Positions 8,167 through 16,331 of a stretch of 64,000 bases of DNA are shown in pieces. Every line of letters starts with the position of its first letter. Positions within the stretch are counted from its first letter, which is position 1. Made by a program: the position numbers and the translations under genes. The DNA comes from Streptosporangium carneum (GTDB lineage: Bacteria > Actinomycetota > Actinomycetes > Streptosporangiales > Streptosporangiaceae), in the NCBI RefSeq assembly GCF_027922005.1, contig NZ_BSEV01000030.1, forward strand, positions 1 to 64,000, written 5' to 3'. Below the pieces are notes generated by a model that ran no database searches, was not told where the DNA came from, and saw nothing but the letters and a program-made list of their open reading frames with translations.

Positions 8167-9359
8167 CGGCCCGCTCCCTTCGCGCGGCGCGGGTTGAAGA
8201 CCCAGGTGCGCATCAACAGGAAACGGACCAGGGTCGCCAGGGCGTTGGCGGCGATGACCGCGGCGGCCTGGACGGTCGCGGACGCTCCCGGCATGAGGTA
8301 GCCGAGCAGGGTCAGGCCGCCGGTGCTCAGCAGCAGCCCGACGAGGAAGGCCATGCCGCCTTCGAGCTGGTGGCGCAGAGCGCCGGTGCGGCCGGTGACG
8401 CCGAAGGTGAAGCGGCGGTTGGCCGCGGTGTTGGCCACGGCGGTGACGAGCAGGGCCACCGCGTTGGCCGCCACGGCGGGCATCACCGACCTCAGGAGCA
8501 CGAAAAGCCCCAGGTGGGCCAGGGTGCAGAGCACGCCGATCACCGCGAAGCTGGGCAGCTGACGGGCCATGCCGCTGGGCAGCTGAGCCCGCTGGACACG
8601 CGGGGGCACCGGGATCCTGGCCGCGCCGGACAGGGTCTTGCGCGCCACCCTGGCCATTCCTCTCAGGTCGTCCTTCGCGGTCCTGACGATGTCGACCCGG
8701 CTGTCCGGGTCGTCGACCCAGTCGACGGGCACCTCGTGGATGCGCAGGCCGTGCCGTTCCGCCAGGAGCAGCAGCTCGGTGTCGAAGAACCACTCCTCGT
8801 CCTCGACGGCGGGCAGCAGCGCCTGGACGATCTCGGTGCGTGCCGCCTTGAACCCGCACTGGGCGTCGGAGAAGCGGGCTCCCATCGCCGAGCGCAGCAG
8901 CAGGTTGTAGGTGCGTGAGATGAACTCCCGCTTCGGCCCGCGGACGACGTTGGACCCCCTGGACAGGCGGGTGCCGATGGCCAGGTCGCTGTGGCCGGAC
9001 AGCAGCGGGGCCACCAGCGGCAGGAAGGCGTCCAGGTCGGTGGAGAGGTCGACGTCCATGTAGGCGACCACGTCGGCGTCGCTCGCCGACCACACCCGGC
9101 GCAGCGCCCGTCCCCGTCCCTTGACGTCCAGGTGAACGGCGTGCACGTGGGACAGCTCACGGCCGAGGCCGGTGGCGACCCGCCAGGTGGCGTCGGTGCT
9201 GGCGTTGTCGGCGATCGTGATGCGGAAGCCGTAGGGGAAGGTGGCCGTGAGGTAGGCGTGCAGGCGGCGCACGCTCTCGGCGAGCACGCGCTGCTCGTTG
9301 TACACAGGGACGACGATCTCGACCAGCCGGGTACGCGCGGGTGCGGTCATCTGCTTCAC
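8163..9359 (-). CDS. GT2 polyprenyl-phosphate glycosyltransferase fused to GtrA domain
   Basis: A 398-residue protein in two parts. Residues 1 to about 240 are a DPM1-like family 2 glycosyltransferase (VEIVVPVYNEQRVL, ITIADNASTDAT, and YMDVDLSTDLDAF with the metal-binding DxD-type motif). Residues from about 265 hold four hydrophobic segments of a GtrA domain (SFAVIGVLCTLAHLGLFVLL, NTAANRRFTFG), thought to flip the lipid-linked sugar. It should make and flip polyprenyl-phosphate-sugar for the coupled GT39 enzyme. The GTG at 9359 has GGGAG upstream; the ATG at 9350 is the alternative. A pair of 10-bp direct repeats lies 54-73 bases upstream, next to the kinase stop. Confidence 0.9.
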   Translation of the reverse strand: MKQMTAPARTRLVEIVVPVYNEQRVLAESVRRLHAYLTATFPYGFRITIADNASTDATWRVATGLGRELSHVHAVHLDVKGRGRALRRVWSASDADVVAYMDVDLSTDLDAFLPLVAPLLSGHSDLAIGTRLSRGSNVVRGPKREFISRTYNLLLRSAMGARFSDAQCGFKAARTEIVQALLPAVEDEEWFFDTELLLLAERHGLRIHEVPVDWVDDPDSRVDIVRTAKDDLRGMARVARKTLSGAARIPVPPRVQRAQLPSGMARQLPSFAVIGVLCTLAHLGLFVLLRSVMPAVAANAVALLVTAVANTAANRRFTFGVTGRTGALRHQLEGGMAFLVGLLLSTGGLTLLGYLMPGASATVQAAAVIAANALATLVRFLLMRTWVFNPRRAKGAGR

Positions 9360-9412
9360 GCTGACTCCCGTGGGGGACGACTCGGATCTCTCATGTCCCC
9401 CAGGCTCGTCAA

Positions 9413-9432
9413 GTGATCTTGAGTGATCCTGA
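9413..9432. promoter_or_regulatory. Tandem 10-bp direct repeat, candidate OmpR-type operator
   Basis: GTGATCTTGA is followed without a gap by GTGATCCTGA (9 of 10 identical). OmpR/PhoB-family regulators bind such 10-bp head-to-tail half-sites. It lies between the histidine kinase stop and the GT2-GtrA start, so the neighbouring response regulator may drive the glycosyltransferase pair from here. Inference from spacing and position. Confidence 0.5.
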
Positions 9433-9440
9433 GCCGATCA

Positions 9441-10841
9441 TTAACGACTGGTGAGAAAAGGAGAGCCCGGCAACCGCATCCGCGCCAGAGCGCCGCCGCC
9501 CTCGGCGTTCTCCAGCATGACCTCTCCCCCCGCCTCCCGTACGGCCTGCGCCACGATGGCCAGGCCGAGCCCGGAGCCCGGCATGCTCCGCGCCGAGGAG
9601 GACCGCCAGAAGCGGTCGAAGACGTAGGCCAGTTCCTCCCGCGGGATGCCCGGACCGTGGTCCCTGACGGCCAGTTCCCCGCCGCCGAGCCGCACGACGA
9701 CCGAGCCCGTCGAGAACTTCACCGCGTTGTCGAGCAGGTTCACCACGGCCCGCTCCAGGGCTGCCTGGTCCCCGCGGACGTACCACGGCTCCAGGTCGAC
9801 CTCGATCGGGGTCTCCTGGGCGCGGAGCGCGGCCCTGCGCACGGCCGACTCGACCACCTCGTGGAAGGCGACCTCGACGTGCGGCTCGTGCTCGCTCTCC
9901 GAACGCGAGAGCTGGAGCAGGTCCCCGACCAGCGTGGACATCTCCTCGAACTGGGCCTTGAGGCTGGCCAGCAGTCTGCGCTTCGGGGCGGGGGCGAGCG
10001 GGCGGCCGGTGTTCTCGCTGCGCAGCAGCAGGTCGATGTTGGTGCGCAGGCTGGTGAGCGGGGTGCGCAGTTCGTGTCCCGCGTCGGCGATCAGCCTGCG
10101 CTGGCGTTCGCGGGAGGCGGCCAGCGCGGTGGTCATCGCGTTGAAGGAGGTGCCGAGTCTGGCGATCTCGTCGGTGCCCTCGATCGGGATGCGGGTGTCG
10201 AGGTCCTCGGTCCTGGCGACGTGCTCCACGGCCTCCGCCAGACGGCCGACGGGGCGCAGCGCCGTTCGGGAGATGAGCAGGCCCGCCAGCGCCGCCCCCA
10301 GGACCCCGAGCGCGGCGACTCCCGCCAGAATTCCGGCCAGCCAGGTCAGCGTCGACTCGATCTGGGTCAGCGAGCGCGACTCCATCATCGCGACGCCGGG
10401 CGCGACGTTCTCGGTCCGCACCATCACCGATTCGCCGCCGTCGGTGACGCCGTCGCGCAGCTCGGAGTCACCCCGCGTGCCCGCCGCGACGGCCCTGTCC
10501 GCCCTGGTCACCATGACCGCCGTCTGGCCGAGCACGCACCGCCTGCCGTCCGGGTAGACCAGCTGCACCAGGGGCAGGAAGGGACGCAGCCCGTCGCCGC
10601 CCGCCGGGGACGTCCGTCCGGACGCGCACAGCGCGACGAGCCTGTCGGCGTCCCGGTTCATCGGCGGCCCGTCCCCGGGCGGGCCTCCTCTCGGATGCCC
10701 CTGGAGCGTCCGCTCCACCTGGGCGTAGAGCTGGTTGCGGACGATGAGCCAGCAGGTCCCGGCGCATGCCGCGATGGCCAGGGCCACGGTCACCGCGATC
10801 AGGACGGTGAGCCGGGAGCGCAGGGAGCGGGGACCGCTCAA
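9441..10841 (-). CDS. Sensor histidine kinase, MprB-like
   Basis: A 466-residue membrane kinase. A first membrane segment (LTVLIAVTVALAIAACAGTC) is followed by an extracytoplasmic part of about 120 residues, a second segment (LTWLAGILAGVAALGVLGAA), a HAMP domain (RTALRPVGRLAEAVEHV), the phosphoacceptor helix ADAGHELRTPLTSLRTNI and a HATPase domain with AVVNLLDNAVKFS, VRDHGPGIP and GSGLGLAIVAQ. It starts at TTG overlapping the regulator stop (TTGA), so the two are coupled. Architecture resembles MprB of mycobacteria, a cell-envelope stress kinase; the signal here is unknown. Confidence 0.92.
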   Translation of the reverse strand: MSGPRSLRSRLTVLIAVTVALAIAACAGTCWLIVRNQLYAQVERTLQGHPRGGPPGDGPPMNRDADRLVALCASGRTSPAGGDGLRPFLPLVQLVYPDGRRCVLGQTAVMVTRADRAVAAGTRGDSELRDGVTDGGESVMVRTENVAPGVAMMESRSLTQIESTLTWLAGILAGVAALGVLGAALAGLLISRTALRPVGRLAEAVEHVARTEDLDTRIPIEGTDEIARLGTSFNAMTTALAASRERQRRLIADAGHELRTPLTSLRTNIDLLLRSENTGRPLAPAPKRRLLASLKAQFEEMSTLVGDLLQLSRSESEHEPHVEVAFHEVVESAVRRAALRAQETPIEVDLEPWYVRGDQAALERAVVNLLDNAVKFSTGSVVVRLGGGELAVRDHGPGIPREELAYVFDRFWRSSSARSMPGSGLGLAIVAQAVREAGGEVMLENAEGGGALARMRLPGSPFLTSR

Positions 10842-11554
10842 GGGGAGTTCCTCAGCACGTAGCCGACCCCGCGGACGGTGTGGATCACCCGGGGACGTCC
10901 CGCGCCCTCGGTCTTGCGGCGCAGGTACATGACGTAGACGTCGAGGGAGTTCGAGGACGGTTCGAAGTCGAAGCCCCAGACCTGGCTGAGGATCTGCTCG
11001 CGGGTGAGCACCTGGCGGGGGTGGACCATGAACAGCTCCAGCAGGAGGTACTCGGTCCGGGTCAGCTCGAGCGGTTCGCCCGCCCTGGTCACCTCGCGGC
11101 TGGCGGTGTCCATCCGCAGGTCGGCGTAGACGAGCACGCCGTCGTCGGCGCCGCCGTCCGCGGCCGGCACGGTCAGGGCGCCGCGACGCAGCAGCGCCCT
11201 GACCCTGGCCAGCAGTTCGTCGAGCTCGAAGGGCTTGACGAGGTAGTCGTCGGCCCCCGCGTCCAGCCCGGACACCCGGTCGCCCACGGCGTCGCGGGCG
11301 GTGAGCATGAGCACCGGCACGTGGTTGCCCGCCGCCCTGAGCCTGCGGCAGGCGGTCAGCCCGTCGACCTTGGGCATCATCACGTCGAGCAGGACCAGCT
11401 CGTACGGCTCCCGCCGCAGGAGCTCCAGCGCGGCCTGGCCGTCCTCGGCCAGGCCGACCCGGTATCCCTCGTACTCCAGGCTGCTCTGCAGCGCCTCCCT
11501 GAGCGCGGGCTCGTCGTCCACGACCAGCACACGCGCCGCCTCACCGTCGCCCAT
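10838..11554 (-). CDS. OmpR-family response regulator, MprA-like
   Basis: A 238-residue regulator from the ATG at 11554; an in-frame ATG at 11578 would add eight poorly conserved residues. The receiver domain opens with RVLVVDDEP, the phosphorylated aspartate is in ELVLLDVMMPKVDG and the conserved lysine in DDYLVKPFELDEL. The C-terminal winged helix shows LTRTEYLLLELFMVHPRQVL and YVMYLRRKTE. Partner of the overlapping kinase gene. Likely targets are its own operon and the glycosyltransferase pair downstream. Confidence 0.93.
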   Translation of the reverse strand: MGDGEAARVLVVDDEPALREALQSSLEYEGYRVGLAEDGQAALELLRREPYELVLLDVMMPKVDGLTACRRLRAAGNHVPVLMLTARDAVGDRVSGLDAGADDYLVKPFELDELLARVRALLRRGALTVPAADGGADDGVLVYADLRMDTASREVTRAGEPLELTRTEYLLLELFMVHPRQVLTREQILSQVWGFDFEPSSNSLDVYVMYLRRKTEGAGRPRVIHTVRGVGYVLRNSP

Positions 11555-11663
11555 GCCCCCACGGTAGAGGCTCATCATGAGAACCCCATGAACGCCCTCA
11601 GGCGCGCCCGCCCCGTCCCCTGCCCCGCCCCGCGTCCCCGTCCGCTCCTCTCCCCGTTCTCCC

Positions 11664-11705
11664 CGTGTCCGTGTCCATGTCCATGTCCGTGTCCGGGCCC
11701 GTGTC
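11664..11705. repeat. Hexanucleotide microsatellite
   Basis: Seven 6-bp units close to CGTGTC/CATGTC in the gap between the P450 stop and the response-regulator start, next to a pyrimidine-rich tract (about 11610-11663). No gene is seen in this 200-bp gap. Confidence 0.8.
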
Positions 11706-11761
11706 CCGACTGAGGGCCCTGACGGGACAGAGCCCGCCTCCCGCCCCGCCGCGCTCGCGCG

Positions 11762-12979
11762 TCACCACGCCACGGGAAGCGCGCGCAGGCCGAAGATCAC
11801 GCTGTCGTACTTGAAGGGCAGCTCGTCGTCCTCCCCGACGACGCGCAGGCCCGGGATCCGCTCGAAGAGCGTGCGGTAGGCGATCTCCAGTTCGGCTCGG
11901 GCGAGGTTCTGCCCGAGGCACTGGTGCACGCCGTACCCGAACGCCACGTGGTTGCGGGCCCCGCGCCGGATGTCGAACTCGTCGGGACGGTCGAAGACAC
12001 GGGGGTCCCGGTTGGCCGAGGCGCCGAGCACGAACATGCCCTCCCCCGCCCGGACGGCCTGGCCGCCGATCTCCATGTCCTCGGTCGCCACCCGGTCGAA
12101 GGCGACCCAGTCCACGATCGAGTGGTATCTCAGCAGTTCCTCGACCGCGGCGGGCCAGCCGTCGGGGTCGGCGCGGAGCGCGGCGAGCTGGGCGGGGTCG
12201 CGCAGCAGTGTGTGTACGCCCAGCGGGATCATGTTGGCCGTGGTCTCGTGGCCCGCGACGAGCAGCAGGAACGTCATGCCGACCAGCGCGTCGTGGGAGA
12301 GCTCGCCGGTCTCCCTGCGCGCGGTCACGAGCCGTCCCACGAGGTCGTCCCCCGGCTTCCGCTCCGCCTCGGCGATCAGGCCGTCGAGGTAGTCCCAGAT
12401 CTCGGTGACCGCGCCGAAGGAGTCCTCGCTCCCGCCGGGGCCCGCGCCGATGAGCTGCCTGGTCCGGCTCTGGAAGAAGTCGTGGTCGGCGTAGGGGACG
12501 CCGAGGAGCCTGCAGATGACCAGCGACGGCACGGCCAGCCCGAACGCCTCGACGAGGTCGGCCGAGGAGCCCTGCTTGAGCATTTCGTCTATGAGCAGGT
12601 CGACGGTCTCCTGGATGCCGGGGCGCATCTCCCTGATCCGCCTGACGGTGAACTCGGGGATCAGCATCCGGCGGTAGACGCCGTGCTCGGGCGGGTCCAT
12701 GTCGATGAACTGACCGGCCTGGAACCTCGTCCTGACCCGCAGTTCCTCCTCCGTGGGCGGCCGCTCGGAGAAGGCGGCCATCGGGTGCCCCGGGGTCATG
12801 GGGTCGGTGCTGACGCGGGGGTCGGTGAGCACCTGCTGCGCCTCGGCGTGCCGGGTCACCAGCCAGACGTCGCCGCCGGGCAGCCGCGTCCTGACCAGTG
12901 GCGCCTCCTCGCGCAGGCGTCCGTAGTCGTCGGGGGGAGCGAAGGGGCAGGTACGCGGGACGGGAAAGCTCTGAGCCAT
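11762..12979 (-). CDS. Cytochrome P450
   Basis: A 405-residue soluble bacterial P450. The I-helix oxygen-activation motif is LLLVAGHETTANM, the K-helix ExxR is in VEELLRYH, and the heme loop is VAFGYGVHQCLGQNLARAEL with the thiolate cysteine at residue 354. PDEFDIRRGARNHVAFGYG is typical of CYP105/CYP107-like actinomycete monooxygenases. It hydroxylates an unknown small molecule and needs ferredoxin and reductase; no ferredoxin gene is adjacent. The ATG at 12979 is chosen because GAGGAGC precedes it at proper distance. It is divergent from a TetR gene with an 8-bp-arm palindrome between them, so substrate-induced expression is likely. Confidence 0.93.
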   Translation of the reverse strand: MAQSFPVPRTCPFAPPDDYGRLREEAPLVRTRLPGGDVWLVTRHAEAQQVLTDPRVSTDPMTPGHPMAAFSERPPTEEELRVRTRFQAGQFIDMDPPEHGVYRRMLIPEFTVRRIREMRPGIQETVDLLIDEMLKQGSSADLVEAFGLAVPSLVICRLLGVPYADHDFFQSRTRQLIGAGPGGSEDSFGAVTEIWDYLDGLIAEAERKPGDDLVGRLVTARRETGELSHDALVGMTFLLLVAGHETTANMIPLGVHTLLRDPAQLAALRADPDGWPAAVEELLRYHSIVDWVAFDRVATEDMEIGGQAVRAGEGMFVLGASANRDPRVFDRPDEFDIRRGARNHVAFGYGVHQCLGQNLARAELEIAYRTLFERIPGLRVVGEDDELPFKYDSVIFGLRALPVAW

Positions 12980-13009
12980 AGGGTTGCTCCTCACAGGCCG
13001 AGTCATTTC

Positions 13010-13031
13010 ACTTACTTACATGAAAGTAAGT
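13010..13031. promoter_or_regulatory. TetR operator between P450 and TetR genes
   Basis: Perfect inverted repeat: ACTTACTT, six-base spacer ACATGA, AAGTAAGT. It lies 31 bases before the P450 start and 64 before the TetR start in a divergent promoter region, so one bound repressor could shut both genes. Confidence 0.8.
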
Positions 13032-13094
13032 TAGGAGACGTCGGCCCCTCAAGCACGGCACAAAGCAGGAAAATCAGGGAACGGCGGAACGGCG

Positions 13095-13652
13095 ATGAAT
13101 GCCCGGCGCAGCGATACCAGGGAACGGATCCAGCAGGTGGCACTGGAGTTGTTCGCCGAGCGGGGATACGAGAAGACCTCGTTGCGGGAGGTCGCGGAGC
13201 GGCTGCAGATCACCAGGCCCGCGCTCTACTACCACTTCAAGGCCAAGGAGGACATCCTCAACGGCGTCATCGAGGACCTGAACCGCTCGATCGACGAGCT
13301 CGCCGGGTGGGCCGCCGCCCAGCCGCGCACGGACGCGGCCCGAAGGGCGATCCTGGACAGGATCTCGGCGCTCCTGCAGGGCCAGTGGCGACCGCTCGTC
13401 AGGTTCGCCCAGGTCAACCAGGCCGTCATGTCCGAGCTTCCGGCCGGCGAGGAGATGCGGCACCGGATGATGAAGATCGTCTCAGTGCTGGCCAGGCCGG
13501 AGGACGAGCTCATCCGGCAGTTCGAGGCCAAGCTCGCGGTGATCGCGCTCATCATGGGCAGCGCCTCGTTCCTGCTGGGCCCGGACGTGTCCGACGAGGA
13601 ACAGGCCGCGACGGCGCTGGCCGTCGCCGTGAAGCTCGCGTCAGGCCGGTAG
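13095..13652 (+). CDS. TetR-family transcriptional regulator
   Basis: A 185-residue repressor with the helix-turn-helix SLREVAERLQITRPALYYHF at about residues 28-47, followed by a helical effector domain. It is divergent from the P450 gene and a perfect palindrome lies between them. It probably represses the P450 and itself until a ligand, perhaps the P450 substrate, is present. It ends three bases from the convergent phytoene-desaturase-like gene. The ATG at 13095 fits the family N-terminus. Confidence 0.93.
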   Translation: MNARRSDTRERIQQVALELFAERGYEKTSLREVAERLQITRPALYYHFKAKEDILNGVIEDLNRSIDELAGWAAAQPRTDAARRAILDRISALLQGQWRPLVRFAQVNQAVMSELPAGEEMRHRMMKIVSVLARPEDELIRQFEAKLAVIALIMGSASFLLGPDVSDEEQAATALAVAVKLASGR

Positions 13653-13655
13653 CGC

Positions 13656-15170
13656 TCAGGTCAGCAGCGCCATCGCGGCGTTGTGCCCGGGGATTCCGCT
13701 GACCCCGCCGCCGCGCCTGGCTCCCGCGCCGCAGAGCAGGACGCGCTCGAAGGCGGTCTCCACGCCCCAGCGGCCCGGCTCGCCGTACGGCCAGGACAGG
13801 TCGCGGTGGAAGATGTGGCCGCCGGGCAGGCCCGCCTCCGCCTCCAGGTCGACCGGGGTTTTGACCTCCAGGCACGGAGCGCCGTCCGGGGTGCGCAGCA
13901 GGCAGTCCTCGATCGGCTCGGCCAGCACCCGGTTCATCGAGGCGAACGTGGCCCGCAGCGCCGCCTCACGGGCCCCCTCCGGGTCGTCGCGGAATAGCCG
14001 GGCGGGCATGTGCAGGCCGAACAGGGTCATCGTCTGGGCGCCCGAGGCGCGCAGCTCGGGGCCGAGGACGGACGGGTCGGTCAGCGAGTGGCAGTAGACC
14101 TCGGCGGGAGGCAGCTCGGGGACGCGTCCCGCCGACGCCTCCGCGTGGGCGCGGGCGAGCTGGTCGCGGCCCTCGTTGATGTGGAAGGTGCCGCTGAAGG
14201 CCGCCTCGGGAGCGACCCTCGCGTCCCTGAGCCGGGGCAGCCGCGACAGCACCATGTTGACCTTGAGCTGGGCCCCCTCCGGCTCGAGCCCGCCCGCTCC
14301 CAGCAGGCGGGCGAGCACGGCGGGCGGCACGTTGGCCAGGATCCGCTCGCCCCTGACCGTGTGCTCCCCCGCCGCGTCGCGGAAGGCGACCTCCCCCGAG
14401 GGGTCGACGGCGACCACCTCGGCCCCGGTCAGGATCTCGGCCCCGGCGGCGCGCGCGGCGTCCGCGAGGGCTCCGGAGACCGCGCCCATGCCGCCGACCG
14501 GGACGTTCCAGTCGCCGGTCCCGTCGCCGATCACGTGGTAGAGCAGACAGCGGTTGGCCAGCAGGTCCCGGTCGCAGGGGTCGGCGAAGGTGCCGATCAG
14601 GGCGTCGGTGAGCACCACCCCGCGGACGGTGTCGTCGGCGAACCGCTCGTCGACGACCTCGCCGATCGGCCGCTCGAACAGCTCCCGCCACGCTTCGGCG
14701 CCGACGAGAGCGCGCATCGCGGCGCGGTCCACGAGAGGCTCGAGCAGGGTCGGGGCGACCCGCCGCGCGACCTCCGCGGTCATCGCGTAGAAGCGCCGCC
14801 AGGCCTCCAGGTCCGCCGAGCCTCCGGTGACCCTCGCGAAGGACTCCTCCGTACGGCCCGCGTCGTCGTTGTCCACCAGCAGGCCGGTGTCCCCGACGGG
14901 GGTGTAGGAGGCGTAGCGGCGGCGGCGCAGCTCGATTCCGAGCCCGAGATCCGTGACGATCCTGGCGGGCAGCAGGCTGACCAGGTAGGAGTAGCGCGAG
15001 AGCCTGGCGTCGACGCCGGGGAACGCCCGCGCCGACACCGCCAGGCCGCCCACGTGGTCCAGGCGTTCCAGCACGAGGACACGACGCCCCGCGCGGGCGA
15101 GGTAGGCGGCGGCGACCAGGCCGTTGTGGCCGCCTCCTGCGATCACTGCGTCATAGCGGGAACGGAACAC
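13656..15170 (-). CDS. Phytoene-desaturase-like FAD oxidoreductase (CrtI/PYROXD2 type)
   Basis: A 504-residue flavoprotein. The dinucleotide-binding fold opens with YDAVIAGGGHNGLVAAAYLA and continues VLVLERLDHVGGLA. Later are WNVPVGGMGAVSGALADAA and the C-terminal FAD-contact region VLLCGAGARRGGGVSGIPGH, both usual in the NAD(P)/FAD family with CrtI and PYROXD2. No phytoene synthase or other carotenoid gene is nearby, so a carotenoid role is not supported; it may oxidise another lipid-like substrate. Start is GTG at 15170 with no strong ribosome-binding site. The 190 bases upstream are relatively AT-rich and hold the likely promoter. Confidence 0.85.
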   Translation of the reverse strand: MFRSRYDAVIAGGGHNGLVAAAYLARAGRRVLVLERLDHVGGLAVSARAFPGVDARLSRYSYLVSLLPARIVTDLGLGIELRRRRYASYTPVGDTGLLVDNDDAGRTEESFARVTGGSADLEAWRRFYAMTAEVARRVAPTLLEPLVDRAAMRALVGAEAWRELFERPIGEVVDERFADDTVRGVVLTDALIGTFADPCDRDLLANRCLLYHVIGDGTGDWNVPVGGMGAVSGALADAARAAGAEILTGAEVVAVDPSGEVAFRDAAGEHTVRGERILANVPPAVLARLLGAGGLEPEGAQLKVNMVLSRLPRLRDARVAPEAAFSGTFHINEGRDQLARAHAEASAGRVPELPPAEVYCHSLTDPSVLGPELRASGAQTMTLFGLHMPARLFRDDPEGAREAALRATFASMNRVLAEPIEDCLLRTPDGAPCLEVKTPVDLEAEAGLPGGHIFHRDLSWPYGEPGRWGVETAFERVLLCGAGARRGGGVSGIPGHNAAMALLT

Positions 15171-15364
15171 GGGACATCCCGGGGTCTGTGAGGGCTGACG
15201 GGGCGGGGCTTCCCCGCCGGTCAGAGACCGGTCTGCCAGTGCGGCTCAGGACGGAGCAGGCTCAACCTCTCAATCGCCACCATATCCCGCACCATATAGC
15301 TAATAAGACAATCGGTCTATAATTCCCCACTTCTCCGTTCAGCCGCCCCTTTCTGTCTCCCCCG

Positions 15365-16261
15365 TCACTCCCGCGTCGCGGCGAGGGTGATCCTCAGCAG
15401 CGTGGCGGCCGGTCCCGTGGGAGTGCGGCCCCGCCGCCAGACGGCGCGCAGACGCCGCTCGAGGTCGATGCCCCGGGTCGCCACCTCGATCAGGCGGCCC
15501 GTGGCCAGCTCCCCCTCGACGGCGTACCCGCTGAGCACCGCCGGAGCCGCCCCCTCCCTGGCCGCCCCCTTGACCGCGGTGTTCGAGCCGAGCTCGAGCC
15601 GGGGCGCGGCGACCTCGTGGCCCGCCAGCGCGCGGTCCAGGGTCTCGCGGGTTCCCGAGCCCCGCTCGCGCACGACCAGCGGGGTCGCGGCCAGCTCGGC
15701 GGCCAGCAACGCCGTACGGCGGCGCGCCCACGGATGCCTCGGCGCGACCACCACGACGAGGCGGTCGGTGGCGACCACCCGGGAGGCCAGCCCCTGGGGG
15801 ACCGAGGGGCCCTCGACGAAACCGAGCTCGATGCCCCCGCCGACCAGCCTGGCCACCTCGGCCGAGTTCTGCACGTCCAGCCCGACCTGCACCTGCGGCT
15901 CACGGCTCTGCAGCTCCCCCAGCCAGCGCGGCAGCAGGTACTCGGCCACGGTCATGCTGGCCGCGATGTGCAGGTGCGCCTCCCTGCCGTGCCGTACCGC
16001 CTCCGCGCCCCGCATGAGCTCCTCTGCGGCCGCGAGCACCTGCGACGCCCAGGCCGAGACCATCACCCCCTGCGGGGTGAGCGTGGAGCCGCGCGGGGTC
16101 CGTTCGAGCAGGGGCAGCCCGAGACGACGCTCCAGCAGCGCTATCCGCTTGCTCGCCGACGGCTGGGCGATGCCCGCCGCCTTCGCCGCCTGGCCGAGAC
16201 TGCCGAGACGGTCCACGTCGACGAGCAACCGCAGGGACTCCAGATCGGGCAGATCACTCAT
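15365..16261 (-). CDS. LysR-family regulator (YeiE/CysB-like position)
   Basis: A 298-residue LysR regulator with the winged HTH at about residues 6-65 (LGQAAKAAGIAQPSASKRIA) and a periplasmic-binding-like effector domain (HLHIAASMTVAEYLLPRWLG). It is divergent from a YeiH-type putative sulfate exporter, the same pairing as E. coli yeiE/yeiH, so it probably controls that exporter in response to a sulfur or anion signal. Its own start codon lies inside a perfect palindrome with a T-N11-A core, pointing to autoregulation. Confidence 0.92.
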   Translation of the reverse strand: MSDLPDLESLRLLVDVDRLGSLGQAAKAAGIAQPSASKRIALLERRLGLPLLERTPRGSTLTPQGVMVSAWASQVLAAAEELMRGAEAVRHGREAHLHIAASMTVAEYLLPRWLGELQSREPQVQVGLDVQNSAEVARLVGGGIELGFVEGPSVPQGLASRVVATDRLVVVVAPRHPWARRRTALLAAELAATPLVVRERGSGTRETLDRALAGHEVAAPRLELGSNTAVKGAAREGAAPAVLSGYAVEGELATGRLIEVATRGIDLERRLRAVWRRGRTPTGPAATLLRITLAATRE

Positions 16262-16276
16262 AGCCCTAGGCTATGA
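16258..16276. promoter_or_regulatory. LysR box between lysR and exporter gene
   Basis: Perfect 8-bp inverted repeat TCATAGCC / GGCTATGA with three-base centre CTA. It contains the LysR-type T-N11-A signature (16261 to 16273) and covers the LysR start codon, 56 bases before the divergent exporter start. Confidence 0.75.
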
Positions 16277-16331
16277 CCTTCCAGGGAGATGACGCCTACC
16301 GACCGCTACGGCCCCCTTCGAGACTCGGAAC

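Noticed and set aside
5968-9093. A single 1041-residue protein in the GT39 frame
   Set aside because: The part upstream of 8166 is antiparallel to, and overlaps, the GT2-GtrA gene; the real start is the ATG coupled to the GT2-GtrA stop.
11664-11705. CRISPR-like array
   Set aside because: Period six with no spacers; a simple microsatellite. No CRISPR array or cas gene was seen anywhere in the window.
13656-15170. Carotenoid biosynthesis gene
   Set aside because: The CrtI-like fold is shared by many oxidoreductases, and no phytoene synthase, cyclase or prenyltransferase gene is in the window.
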